From contig NZ_JQLY01000001.1 of the NCBI RefSeq assembly GCF_000744455.1, forward strand, positions 1,116,001 to 1,180,000: 64,000 nucleotides of DNA. Direction: 5' to 3'. This DNA comes from Methanobacterium sp. SMA-27 (GTDB lineage: Archaea; Methanobacteriota; Methanobacteria; Methanobacteriales; Methanobacteriaceae). Of the stretch, positions 19,284 to 29,119 are shown in pieces. Position 1 is the stretch's first letter; each line of letters begins with the position of its first letter. The notes beneath the pieces are model-generated. The model was given only the letters and a program-made list of their open reading frames with translations. It was not told the DNA's origin and did no database searches. The translations under genes and the position numbers were made by a program.

Positions 19284-21452
19284 ATGTTAAATCGTATTAA
19301 AAACTTACGTGCCAAAGAATGGTTTATACTAACCCTTTTAATGTTAATTATTACAGATCTGATTATAATATTGAATCTACCCCTTTTAAGGGATATCATA
19401 CCCTTTTTATTCTTTACCATTGTTCCAGGATTTTTGATAATTACCATTTTAAAACTTAATAAGATAGAATTTTTAAAAAAAGCCATTCTATCCATTGGTT
19501 TAAGCGTATCTGTACTTCTTGGTGTTGGACTATTATTAAATAGCTTTTATCCATTGTTATCTAAACCATTGGCATTGATTCCTGTCCTTTTATCTTTGAA
19601 TATAACAACCATAATTCTTACCTACTTTGCTTATCAAAGAAATGAGAATGATATTGATACATGTTCAATATTTAATTTCAACTTTAAAATGGGTGATAAA
19701 CTGTTATCACCAATACTTTTTCCTGTTTTGTTCCCATTTATGGCAGTTCTTGGAACTTACCTAATGAACACTTCGGTGAACAACGTAATTATACTGTTAA
19801 TGCTTTTTTTGATACCTCCATATTTGGTTGTGGTTGCTTATCTTAAAGATAGGATTCATCCTATTACTTATCCAATTGCCCTTTTTATGATAGGTATCGG
19901 ACTGATTTTAATGCACTCATTAACATCGTTCAATATTTTAGGTCGTGATGTCCACCAGGAATTCTATGTTTTCCAACTAACCCTTTCAAATTTCCATTGG
20001 AATATTAATGACTTTTACAACCCGTACAATGCATGTTTGAGCATTTCAATATTACCTACAATTTATTATGTACTTACAAACATGAATCCAGATTATATAT
20101 TCAAACTTTTATTTGCGTTACTGGGAAGTATTCTACCATTGATGGTGTTTACAGTTGCAAAGAAATATTTGGATATTAAATATGCCTTCTTTGCATCGCT
20201 CTTATTTGTGTTTCAGGTCTTTTTCATAAATATTGTTGGTGCTGTAAGACAGGAAGTAGCAATAATCTTCTTCTTTTTAGCAGTGATGGTGCTTTTCGAT
20301 ACTTTTGGAACAACCAAATTTGAAAGCTCATGGACAAAAAAAATATTATTCCTGATCTTGGTATTTTCCATGATAATATCTCACTACACAACATCCTATG
20401 TTGCATTTGTTATATTAGTCCCAATATTACTTTTACCATTTTTAAAGAATTTATATAATAAAAGGAAGTTTACAACAAAAAATTTTGATGTTTTAATCAT
20501 TTATCTTGTATTTATAATTTTATGGTTTTTCCTTTATGCAAAGGTTCAGTTTTTAGCAGGAACCGAAGTGATTCAATCTACAGTAGCAGCAACAGTAGCA
20601 GCAACTGGTTCAGGTAATGGAACCTTAGACTTTGTAAATGGCAGAGAGGGAACTGTACTAAGTGTGTTAGGTATTGGAATAAAAAATATTCCAAACTTGA
20701 TAGCTGTGATTGTAAATGATCTTATCTTTGCAACCATTGGAATTGGTTTAATCACAATGCTAGTAAAGTATCGAAGAGTTTTAAAGGGTAAAACAAAAAA
20801 TTTATACCAAGAAATTAGATTATTGGACTCAAAACTTGTACTCGGAAGCTTCTTATCCTTTTCATTACTGGCCATGTTTCTATTACTGCCATCTGTATCG
20901 TTCTTCTACGGTTCGGACCGTTTATTCTTCCAGCTTTTAATCTTCACAGTTCCAATCTTCATTATCGGGGCCATTAAAATTGCTCAGATAATGAATAAAG
21001 TAATTAAAAAACCTGATTTTAAGGTGGCATTGATATTGATACTCATAATCTCACTGTTTATATGTAACACCCATCTTCAATATGAATTCACCGGAATTCC
21101 ATTTTCACCAGAATATGATAAAATAGGGATACCACGAGGCGAACTATATATCTATAATGGTGAATTGGCAACTGCAGAATGGATTGAAAATTATCATTAC
21201 GATGATATAAGAACATATTCTGATGCAGTTGGTTTTACCCGCCTATATATAACAGACCCTGAATTTAAATTTGTAGGCATAAACTTCAATAATAAAACAA
21301 TTAATGGATACATCTATATGGGAAATGCAAATGTTAACGAAGGCAAACTCTATGATAGCATTGATACACAGGTAAAGGTCCAAAAATACAGTTACTTCTT
21401 CAACAATAAAAGCAGGATATATGATGCCAAATATGGCCAAATATGGCTTTAA
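19284..21452 (+). CDS. Large polytopic membrane protein, DUF2206-like (copy 1)
   Basis: 722 residues, about twelve to fourteen transmembrane helices and a hydrophilic C-terminal domain (about 620-722). The layout resembles GT-C glycosyltransferases: an early loop containing NILGRDVHQEFYVFQLTLSN and a soluble tail. I associate it with DUF2206, found in archaeal glycan loci. The repeated VAATVAAT stretch (about residues 432-440) sits in an outside loop. AGGAGAATT precedes the ATG. A paralogue lies at the other end of the locus. Transfer of sugars from lipid carriers outside the membrane is a plausible but unproven role. Confidence 0.75.
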   Translation: MLNRIKNLRAKEWFILTLLMLIITDLIIILNLPLLRDIIPFLFFTIVPGFLIITILKLNKIEFLKKAILSIGLSVSVLLGVGLLLNSFYPLLSKPLALIPVLLSLNITTIILTYFAYQRNENDIDTCSIFNFNFKMGDKLLSPILFPVLFPFMAVLGTYLMNTSVNNVIILLMLFLIPPYLVVVAYLKDRIHPITYPIALFMIGIGLILMHSLTSFNILGRDVHQEFYVFQLTLSNFHWNINDFYNPYNACLSISILPTIYYVLTNMNPDYIFKLLFALLGSILPLMVFTVAKKYLDIKYAFFASLLFVFQVFFINIVGAVRQEVAIIFFFLAVMVLFDTFGTTKFESSWTKKILFLILVFSMIISHYTTSYVAFVILVPILLLPFLKNLYNKRKFTTKNFDVLIIYLVFIILWFFLYAKVQFLAGTEVIQSTVAATVAATGSGNGTLDFVNGREGTVLSVLGIGIKNIPNLIAVIVNDLIFATIGIGLITMLVKYRRVLKGKTKNLYQEIRLLDSKLVLGSFLSFSLLAMFLLLPSVSFFYGSDRLFFQLLIFTVPIFIIGAIKIAQIMNKVIKKPDFKVALILILIISLFICNTHLQYEFTGIPFSPEYDKIGIPRGELYIYNGELATAEWIENYHYDDIRTYSDAVGFTRLYITDPEFKFVGINFNNKTINGYIYMGNANVNEGKLYDSIDTQVKVQKYSYFFNNKSRIYDAKYGQIWL

Positions 21453-21594
21453 GTATAAAACTAAACCATTAAAATTTTTTAGATTAATATCTCTATTAAA
21501 CAATTTTATACAAAAAAAATCAATTTACATTTAGATTATATTGGTAATATAACTCAGAACAAGGGAATATGATAATCCATAAGATAAATATTTT

Positions 21595-22560
21595 TTATAA
21601 TTGGTTCACAACTTCTTGAAATGCTTTTTTAAATTCTTTAGATTGGGTTTCTGCATTGTATTTGGAGCTTATTTTCTTACATTTAACAGAAATATTTGTC
21701 TTCCATTTTTCATCCCTGTTATTTATTTCAAGTATTTTATCTGCAATTGTTTTGGGATTATTATCTTTTAAAACAAGGTATTCCAATCCATTATCAATTA
21801 ATATATCTGCTTCGCCTACATTCTCGGTTATGATAGGTATCATTCCAGATGACATTGTTTCAAAAACTGTTACAGGACAGGAATCAAAATCTGCAGGATG
21901 AACATAGAGTGAACAGTTCTTAAAATATTTATCCAGATTTTTTTGGAATCCCTCTTTATGTAACCATGGAAAATCTGCAGTTATACTGTCAATACATGAT
22001 CCTACCAGGTATAAATTGAATTCATTACCTCTTTTATTCAATATTTCAACTGCATTAACTAATAGGTCAAATCTTTTGCAGCTTTCCTGATTTCCAATAA
22101 ATAATAGGTTGTTAGAATTTAGATCACAGTTTATTTGGAAACTGTTATTGGAACCATATGGGTAAACAAAAGATATGGGTTTATCTGGATAGTTATTCAA
22201 TGCTATTTTTTTATTCAAAGGGGATATTGCAATATATCCATCTACATAAGATAAAAGAAATTTAACTACCATTTTTTTCAATGGATTCATTTTTGGAAGG
22301 TCAAAGAGAAGTGTATCTGCGTTTAAAAGTATTATCTTGGTTTCATGATTCTTGATTTTTTTAAGAACTGCATGAGGTAGTCCCAGTCCACCTTCAACAA
22401 GTATAATATCATATATACTCCGGTCAAACACTGATTTAATTAGATTTTTTATTATCTCTGAATAGTTATCTCCATATCTGTACCAGTTCTCTGTTATGGT
22501 TTCTGCAAATACACCATGAACTTTGTGTGGTCCCTGATGTGTGAAAAGAATTTTTTTCAT
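21595..22560 (-). CDS. GT4-like glycosyltransferase
   Basis: 321 residues with GT-B features: NLLFIGNQESCKRFDLLVNA in the donor domain and DFDSCPVTVFETMSSGMIPI at the E-x7-E position. The N-terminal domain is short (begins MKKILFTHQGPHKVHGVF), giving a slightly compact enzyme for the family. Convergent with the plus-strand group to its left and followed on its right by a GT2 gene on the same strand after a 129-base gap. Part of the surface glycan locus; substrate unknown. Confidence 0.82.
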   Translation of the reverse strand: MKKILFTHQGPHKVHGVFAETITENWYRYGDNYSEIIKNLIKSVFDRSIYDIILVEGGLGLPHAVLKKIKNHETKIILLNADTLLFDLPKMNPLKKMVVKFLLSYVDGYIAISPLNKKIALNNYPDKPISFVYPYGSNNSFQINCDLNSNNLLFIGNQESCKRFDLLVNAVEILNKRGNEFNLYLVGSCIDSITADFPWLHKEGFQKNLDKYFKNCSLYVHPADFDSCPVTVFETMSSGMIPIITENVGEADILIDNGLEYLVLKDNNPKTIADKILEINNRDEKWKTNISVKCKKISSKYNAETQSKEFKKAFQEVVNQL

Positions 22561-22689
22561 TTAATTATTTCCCCAGGTAATATTGAATTTAGTAAAACTG
22601 CTGATTCTTATAAATTGATTATGAGTAAATTATTCAGTGTTGATTAAATTTAGTTAGCTATGATTATTTAAAGGTGATACTGCTTTAGT

Positions 22690-23694
22690 TCAAGAATTTT
22701 TAATGTTCCTTGCAATCTTTTTAAGTAGCATTGAAGAATACCGATATAATAGCTGAACTGTGTAGATGGGGAGATGTAGTTTATAATTTTCTTCATGGGT
22801 TTTCATGAATTTTAGGTTGGTTTTAATTTCTCTTGTTATACCCATGAATTTTACCTTACTTTTAGAAACTCCTGCCTTGTGCCATACAACCGACTTTAAA
22901 TTTGTTACCATTTTATATCCTTTTTTGTCCATTTCAATGCAGATATCTGCATCTTCACATCCAAAGAAAAATTCGGAATTTAAAAGCTTTCCTGGCAACA
23001 TTTTGGTTTTTATCAGCATGATAGCTCCCGAAACCCATCCAACTTTCATTGTGGAATTACTATCAATTGGTGGGTTGTTATGTCCCAATTCTATATCATG
23101 GTATCCGGGATACCTTGAAAGATCTATAACTCCACCAACACTCCATATAACATTATTTTTTCCATTAAAATCATAGAAAAATGTCTTTGGTCCGATAACA
23201 GCAATTTTATCGTTACTTTCTCCAGTTTTTACCAGTTCGGTTAAGAAATGACTATCCACAACTGTGTCATTATTTAAAAGGAGTATATAGGTAGGATCAA
23301 GTGATTTCAAGGCATACCTTATTCCAATATTATTACCCTCGGCAAATCCATAGTTTTTATCATTTTTTATTAGTATCAATCTCTGGTTCGATGATACGGA
23401 GTTGTAGTCTAATTCCAGAGCTTTTCCAGTTTCAGTTTCTTTTTTATTAAACTCGAATATCTGAATTGGTTTGTTATCAGATTTATAACTGTAAAAATTG
23501 GATTTTGGTTTGATTTGGGCTTCACAGTAAGCTGTGATCCTTTCAATGGAATCATCGTCAGAATCATTGTCAACCAGGATAATATCATAGTTGGGATAAT
23601 CAATCTGATAAAGGGATTCTAAACATTCAATAGTATCCTTCCATCCATTCCAATTTAACAGTACAACCGTTACTTGAGGATTCATGTTATACAT
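22690..23694 (-). CDS. GT2 glycosyltransferase, rhamnosyltransferase-like
   Basis: 334 residues, GT-A fold. Conserved blocks: VTVVLLNWNGWKDTIECLES, IILVDNDSDDDSIE, NYGFAEGNNIGIRYAL, YILLLNNDTVVD (metal-binding NND) and FFGCEDADICIEM. Between the DNDS motif and the NYGFAEG block is an insertion of about 60 residues, also present in the GT2 gene four genes away, showing common ancestry. Two near ATG codons lie ten and 19 bases after the dehydratase stop. Probably adds a deoxysugar or hexose to the surface glycan; the rhamnosyl label comes from family resemblance only. Confidence 0.85.
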   Translation of the reverse strand: MYNMNPQVTVVLLNWNGWKDTIECLESLYQIDYPNYDIILVDNDSDDDSIERITAYCEAQIKPKSNFYSYKSDNKPIQIFEFNKKETETGKALELDYNSVSSNQRLILIKNDKNYGFAEGNNIGIRYALKSLDPTYILLLNNDTVVDSHFLTELVKTGESNDKIAVIGPKTFFYDFNGKNNVIWSVGGVIDLSRYPGYHDIELGHNNPPIDSNSTMKVGWVSGAIMLIKTKMLPGKLLNSEFFFGCEDADICIEMDKKGYKMVTNLKSVVWHKAGVSKSKVKFMGITREIKTNLKFMKTHEENYKLHLPIYTVQLLYRYSSMLLKKIARNIKNS

Positions 23695-23703
23695 TTTAAA
23701 AGA

Positions 23704-24933
23704 TTAAAGTCTATTTTCCTTTTTTAGGAAGTAATTCAACTGATCCCTTATAATATCATTCAAACTATGCTCAATTGTTGCACCTATCCCTTGGATCTTC
23801 TCTGTATCTGCAAATAGAATTGGTACTTCTGCAGGTCTGAATCTATCTGGATTAAATTCAATTGGAATAATTCCTTTATCTGTATGTACCTTAATTCCCC
23901 TATCTTCAAGTGTGTACTCGAGTTTTCCATCAAGAATCATGGTGTCTACAACTGTTTTATCAAATTTAACTCCATATACTGCCGAATCATCTATCTCAGT
24001 CGGGTTTTCTATGGATTTATCGCCATTAAAGGTTTCAATTTTTCCTATATTCCATCCTGCTTCTTTTAAGCCTAATAATATATAGCTGAGTACCGAGTTG
24101 GTTCTCATTGATCCCTGATTGTAAACTTCTCCTGATTTTCCATTTTCTGCAAGGGTCATGTATCCGTTTACTATATCCTTAACATGGGACCAGTCCCTGA
24201 ATGCATTTAAATTTCCAATTGTAATCTTGTCAATTTCTCCAAATTTCAGTTTCATAACCTGGTTGGTTACAACAGATGTTACAAACATCAGTCCCCTTCC
24301 AGCTCCTTCATGATTAAAAGCTCTTGAAACCACTGTATTCAAACCATATGAATGGTAGTAATTTTGCATTAAATGGTCACCGTAGACCTTGGACACAGCA
24401 TAAGGTGACATCGGTCTTAGAGGATTGGTTTCCTTGATTGGAACTTCCGGAATATTTACAGGTTCGGGAAATATAGTTCCATACTCTTTTTTTGCCTGTT
24501 TATACTGATCTTCAGTTGAAATTACAAGCCCGTATTCTTCGCTTGAACCTGCAAAGACTACTTTTGCATCTGAATCTGTTTTTCTAGTTGCATCCAATAG
24601 ATTAGCAGTTCCAATACAGTTTATCATCTGTGTTTCAGGTGAATTTTCAAATGATCTCGGAACAAAGGATTGTGCTGCTAAATGGAATATATATTCTGGT
24701 TCTGATATCTCCAGTGCATTTGTAAGTGATGTTATTTCTGTTAGATCTCCTTCAATTGTTTTGACACTGTTTTCGATTCCATGATCAATTAGGTTTTTGG
24801 CTTTGGTTCCATCTGCCCTTCTTCTGATCAATCCATAAACATTAGCTTTTTGATTTAATAATTCTTCTGCAAGGTAGGATCCTGCAAATCCACCCACACC
24901 TGTGATTAAAATATTTTTGTCTTTCCAGTTCAT
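23704..24933 (-). CDS. GDP-mannose 4,6-dehydratase-like sugar-nucleotide dehydratase
   Basis: 409 residues, extended SDR fold. N-terminal NAD(P) site GVGGFAGSYLAEEL, then HLAAQSFVPRSFENSPET, the catalytic GSSEEYG, and YAVSKVYGD with the active Tyr and Lys. The C-terminal part includes the GMD-like FRPAEVPILFADTEKIQG. It should convert a nucleotide hexose to a 4-keto-6-deoxy sugar. It is longer than the usual 320-350 residues because of an extra segment of roughly 60 residues before the FRPAEV motif (DDSAVYGVKFDKTVVDTM region). GGAGGT precedes ATG. Supplies a donor for the neighbouring transferases; exact nucleotide sugar unproven. Confidence 0.85.
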   Translation of the reverse strand: MNWKDKNILITGVGGFAGSYLAEELLNQKANVYGLIRRRADGTKAKNLIDHGIENSVKTIEGDLTEITSLTNALEISEPEYIFHLAAQSFVPRSFENSPETQMINCIGTANLLDATRKTDSDAKVVFAGSSEEYGLVISTEDQYKQAKKEYGTIFPEPVNIPEVPIKETNPLRPMSPYAVSKVYGDHLMQNYYHSYGLNTVVSRAFNHEGAGRGLMFVTSVVTNQVMKLKFGEIDKITIGNLNAFRDWSHVKDIVNGYMTLAENGKSGEVYNQGSMRTNSVLSYILLGLKEAGWNIGKIETFNGDKSIENPTEIDDSAVYGVKFDKTVVDTMILDGKLEYTLEDRGIKVHTDKGIIPIEFNPDRFRPAEVPILFADTEKIQGIGATIEHSLNDIIRDQLNYFLKKENRL

Positions 24934-25048
24934 TCAATACCTCCATTCCCAAATGATTAGATTTTTTTTATCTTAAATAACTTTTTTTTTTATAAATTTA
25001 GTTGTATTTTAATTTTGATAAAATATTTTAAGTTTATATTATGTTTTC

Positions 25049-26296
25049 TCATTTTCTGTTGGATATATTTTTTGTATATTGTATATCCTTGTTAATAACA
25101 CGGTTTAAATGCTCTAACAATCTTTCTCCTGCATGATCCAATGTCCAGAAATTTTGAATGGTTTCAACAGATTTTTTACCCATATTATACCGTTTATATT
25201 CCTTTGAAAGCATTTTTGTAACTGCTTCTGCAAATAATTCTTCGTCTCGGTCTATTAATAGTCCAGTCTTTTTATGGATAACTGTCTCCCTTACTCCTCC
25301 TTCTTTAACAGCAACTACCGGTGTTCCACAGGCCATTGATTCAAGTGGTACCAGACCAAAAGGTTCGAGGTATGGAGAATACACAACCATTTCTGCCTGG
25401 TTGTAGAGAACAACAAGTTCATCGTCGTTTATTAAACTTTTTATTTCCATATCAACACCCAATTCTTCGGCATGTTTTTCAAGATAAGTTTTCCATGGAG
25501 GGAAACTTGAATTGGAAACAACAACAAGTTTGGGACGTATCTCTTGATCTATAAGTGCAATAGATTCAACAAGGAAGCCGTGACCTTTTTCAGGTGTGAA
25601 TGTTCCAACTGAGAGTATAAATTTTTCTACGGGTACATCTAATGGTTTAAACATTTCAGGATCAACTCCAAGATATGATACATGGGAGTTGATTCCATAC
25701 ATTCTCAAGATGCTTTCCCTTGAAAAGTATGAGTTTGAAAGTGTATAATCAGAGTAAAATGAATTGGTTTTATCTATGCTAAGACCTCTTTTAACTACAA
25801 TTTTACTTCCTAAACCCTTTAAAGAACCCATTATATTATTTTTTTCCCGTGGGAATATCATCTCTGATACAGCATCATTTCTAAGTGGTTGCTGGCAGTA
25901 AAATACCATTGGTTTTTTTATGTATTTGAGTAAGAATGGTGCCATTGTGTACTGATCCTGTTCAGAAAAAACAACATCATATGGACCGTTATTTATTACA
26001 TCTGCCATAATTTGTTCTGTTTTCTCTAGATCCCTAAGTGAGATCTGTTTTACAGCAGGAGGTATATATTTGAGTGTGGAGTAAATTGAGCCTCCCAGAG
26101 TTTTTGGAACTGGAAATACATGAACATGACCAACTAGATCCCTAAGGGGTAGAAATTCTTCGTTAGCTGTTGAAGGTACGAAAACGTCTACCTGATTTCC
26201 TGTTTTTGTTAAGTATTCCACATAACCATAAAGGGCTCTTTTTGCCCCACCAGATGGTAAATTATGAAAAACTGCGATTTTCAATGGTTCATGCAT
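25049..26296 (-). CDS. GT4 family glycosyltransferase
   Basis: 415 residues, GT-B fold. Starts MHEPLKIAVFHNLPSGGAKR with the SGGAKR acceptor loop; the donor domain has KFILSVGTFTPEKGHGFLVE and EPFGLVPLESMACGTPVVAV. An upstream in-frame TTG exists, but GAGGT is correctly spaced for the ATG chosen here and lies inside the longer frame. It is separated by 115 bases from the dehydratase gene and lies in a run of minus-strand sugar-transfer genes. Acts in glycan assembly at the cytoplasmic side. Confidence 0.87.
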   Translation of the reverse strand: MHEPLKIAVFHNLPSGGAKRALYGYVEYLTKTGNQVDVFVPSTANEEFLPLRDLVGHVHVFPVPKTLGGSIYSTLKYIPPAVKQISLRDLEKTEQIMADVINNGPYDVVFSEQDQYTMAPFLLKYIKKPMVFYCQQPLRNDAVSEMIFPREKNNIMGSLKGLGSKIVVKRGLSIDKTNSFYSDYTLSNSYFSRESILRMYGINSHVSYLGVDPEMFKPLDVPVEKFILSVGTFTPEKGHGFLVESIALIDQEIRPKLVVVSNSSFPPWKTYLEKHAEELGVDMEIKSLINDDELVVLYNQAEMVVYSPYLEPFGLVPLESMACGTPVVAVKEGGVRETVIHKKTGLLIDRDEELFAEAVTKMLSKEYKRYNMGKKSVETIQNFWTLDHAGERLLEHLNRVINKDIQYTKNISNRK

Positions 26297-26464
26297 TATA
26301 TAATACCTCAAATTTTTTTTTATTGAAATGAATTCAATTTTTTTATTGTTGAATGTTTTATTAAATTATATTTTAATGAATTTTTTAATTCTAGATAGCT
26401 TGATTTATAATTCTTTTATTTTATCTGTAATGATATTGAATTTTCGTTGGGTGTTTAAAATTTA

Positions 26465-27502
26465 TTATGGTCCTCTTAAACCGTCTAAGGCACCTTTAAT
26501 CAAACATTTAAATCTTTTAAAATCCCGTTGATTTACAAGGTAATCCAATGATTCGTACCATAAACGGTACCCAAAGAAGTAAATTAGGAAGTAGTAGTAT
26601 TCATTTCTTTTGGCATGTTCCTTAATAACATATATTCTGTTTCGGTTAAGGTAGTAAATTTTGAAATCACTCGCACTTGATGCACCATATTTATGCCATA
26701 TTTTAGACTTAAAGGAGTAAACTGATTTATATCCATGTTTTAATCCAGTTAAACACCAGTTAACATCTTCCCAGTACATGAAAAAATTTGAATCTAGGCA
26801 TCCCACTGTGTTGATAACTTCCCTTTTACAGAGTAAACATGCCCCTCCAACATAGTCCATTTCAATATAAATATCATAATCTCCATTATCTTGGGTGTTT
26901 GAAGCTAATTCATTGACAATTCCATGTTTAAAATCAACATCCCCTCCACCAGCAGCTTGAAGTACTTCATCTTGGGTGTAGAAGTAGGTTTTTGCACCTA
27001 CAAAACCATATTTTTCGTTACTTCCAGCTGTTAAAACCATTTCAAGCAGAAATTCAGGGTCAACAACAGTGTCATTATTGAGTAGCAGGATATAATCAGG
27101 GTTTAAACTATTTAATGCATAAGCAATTCCAATGTTGTTTCCCTTGGCAAAACCATAGTTATCCTGATTTTTTATTAGGTTTAAAATTTTATTTGAAGAA
27201 TCCTTAATTAAATCTGAATATTTTTCGGAGGTTATGTTTTTTATATCTTCTTCTGTGAATTCTAATAATTTTATTGGTTTATTTTCAGTTTCATACATGA
27301 AAAATTTGGATTCAACTTTTAATTGACCATTACAGTAATCCCTTATATTTAGTATGGAATTATCTGTTGATGCATTGTCCACCAGTACTACGTTATAATT
27401 TGGATAATTTATTTTGTAGAGGGACTCAAGACATTCTATAGTGTCTTTCGAGCCATTCCAGTTTAAAATAATCACAGATACCCGTGGATAATCTTTTAAC
27501 AT
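26465..27502 (-). CDS. GT2 glycosyltransferase, rhamnosyltransferase-like (paralogue)
   Basis: 345 residues with [64 protein letters not shown] and FFMYWEDVNWCLTGLKHGYK. It is a paralogue of the GT2 gene about 3 kb away: block order and wording match and both carry the same insertion of about 60 residues after the DN(A/D)S motif. The C-terminal tail (YLNRNRIYVIKEHAKRNEYY) suggests a membrane-associated amphipathic helix. 17 bases downstream of a GT4 gene, so co-transcribed. Confidence 0.86.
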   Translation of the reverse strand: MLKDYPRVSVIILNWNGSKDTIECLESLYKINYPNYNVVLVDNASTDNSILNIRDYCNGQLKVESKFFMYETENKPIKLLEFTEEDIKNITSEKYSDLIKDSSNKILNLIKNQDNYGFAKGNNIGIAYALNSLNPDYILLLNNDTVVDPEFLLEMVLTAGSNEKYGFVGAKTYFYTQDEVLQAAGGGDVDFKHGIVNELASNTQDNGDYDIYIEMDYVGGACLLCKREVINTVGCLDSNFFMYWEDVNWCLTGLKHGYKSVYSFKSKIWHKYGASSASDFKIYYLNRNRIYVIKEHAKRNEYYYFLIYFFGYRLWYESLDYLVNQRDFKRFKCLIKGALDGLRGP

Positions 27503-27519
27503 TTTATTCCTTTTTCTAT

Positions 27520-28659
27520 TTATTTATCCAATGAATCTTGGAAATTCTTTTCAAAAACATCAACTACTCTTTCCCATGTAAATTTCTGGGCTGTTAAAAT
27601 CCCTTCTTCTTTTAATTTCTTAGCTAAATCAGGATTATTGTAAATCTTTATAATGGACTCAGCAATTGTTTCAGGTTCTTTAGCAGGTACCATTAATGCA
27701 TTTTCCCCGTGCACAACAAAGTCTCTGACTCCTTTGCAATCTGTTGTTATAACAGGTGTACCACATGCCATTGCTTCAAGTGGTGGTAGTCCATAACCTT
27801 CCATGTGTGATGCAAAAACGAATAGATCGCTTGAACTGTACAGTTCTGCTAGTGTATCATCACTAGGACTTTCAAAGAAGGTATATTGAAATTTTAAGGT
27901 ATGTTTTTTTATTAAGTCATGGAATGTGTCTTTACTGCACACTATAATTGGATTTATTTTAGGTATTTTTTCGGATACAATGTTCAAAGCATTTATTAAG
28001 TCGCTATCTCCTTTGTAATCAAATCCTCGGAAAATTCCCATTATTTTGTAGCCTTCAACATCTTCCAGTATGGTTGTGCGGGGGTAAAATACATTGTGTT
28101 CAATTCCAACACCTGCAACAACTGCATCTTTACTGTAATTTTCCATTATCCATTCTTTAAGCCATGTTGAAATTGTGATAATGTTTAAGGGCAGGTAAAG
28201 ACTTTCTTTAAATAGCATATGATAGTAGTTGCCATGTTTTTCTGCAAGTTCATCAAAATCCATGAAAAAGTAGAATTGCTTTCCCTTATTGCTTCTGAAC
28301 ACTGCAAATGAAGTAAAAAACCATGTTGCAACATTTATATCACAATCTGGAATTGCCTCTGTTAATGGTTTTATAAGATCTGCTTCAAATCCCATCTTCA
28401 TCTGGCCTAAAACTGGACTTATACTACTGTATCGTAATGATTCTCGCGATTTTAATTGTTTAAGCGGATTCAGTATTCTTATGAAGTTGGGTTTTTCAAC
28501 GTAGTTAACTTTGGCAGTAAGTGGAAACCATGTATGATCACCTTCAAGTGAGGTTATAATAACTTCATGACCCCTTTGGGATAGTCCGTTTGCAACTTCA
28601 AATATGGCTCTGACACCACCTGTCACTGATGTTGAATAGAGTGTAAAATTTATTTTCAT
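27520..28659 (-). CDS. GT4 family glycosyltransferase
   Basis: 379 residues, GT-B fold. MKINFTLYSTSVTGGVRAIF gives the acceptor loop; GYKIMGIFRGFDYKGDSDLI starts the donor domain; EGYGLPPLEAMACGTPVITT is the donor-binding motif. The AAGGTAAGATC stretch before ATG is the ribosome binding site. It is the first gene of the minus-strand group (this gene, GT2, GT4, dehydratase, GT2, GT4), with its promoter in the 460-base gap to the right. Confidence 0.87.
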   Translation of the reverse strand: MKINFTLYSTSVTGGVRAIFEVANGLSQRGHEVIITSLEGDHTWFPLTAKVNYVEKPNFIRILNPLKQLKSRESLRYSSISPVLGQMKMGFEADLIKPLTEAIPDCDINVATWFFTSFAVFRSNKGKQFYFFMDFDELAEKHGNYYHMLFKESLYLPLNIITISTWLKEWIMENYSKDAVVAGVGIEHNVFYPRTTILEDVEGYKIMGIFRGFDYKGDSDLINALNIVSEKIPKINPIIVCSKDTFHDLIKKHTLKFQYTFFESPSDDTLAELYSSSDLFVFASHMEGYGLPPLEAMACGTPVITTDCKGVRDFVVHGENALMVPAKEPETIAESIIKIYNNPDLAKKLKEEGILTAQKFTWERVVDVFEKNFQDSLDK

Positions 28660-29119
28660 ATAGATCTTACCTTTAAATCTTTTTTTATAATTATTTTTAA
28701 ATATTCTTTTATTCGATTTAATTATAATATTAATCTTATTTTTAATCTATAAATCCTTTATACAAGTTTTAAATTTTCATAATATAAATTAAATACTATT
28801 TGTTTAGATTAGAATCCATCATATACTAAATTCTAATAAAACACCCTTTTGAACAATCAATATCTTTGAATTTCAGTTTATGGGATTTTACAATTAGAAT
28901 TATCTGACTTAATGTAGATAAATAAAAATATTTATATATATTCTTGTTGCATCCAATGTATACTATCCTTTAATACATTGATAACAGATTTTCAATTATT
29001 CAAATTGAATTATTATAAAAAAATCTGTTTTAAATTATGTACCGTTATAATAATTCATTAATTAGTATATTTTAGGATTAACAATATAAATTCAATTTTA
29101 AAATTTTAGGATGATCAAC
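28660..29119. promoter_or_regulatory. Divergent intergenic region between two glycosyltransferase units
   Basis: About 460 AT-rich bases separating genes read outward in both directions, so it must contain both promoters. A strong archaeal TATA-like element on the plus strand (AAATATTTATATATATTC, about 28927-28944) would start transcription near 28970, leaving a leader of about 150 bases before the plus-strand glycosyltransferase. No open frame, hairpin or repeat of note was found. Confidence 0.45.
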
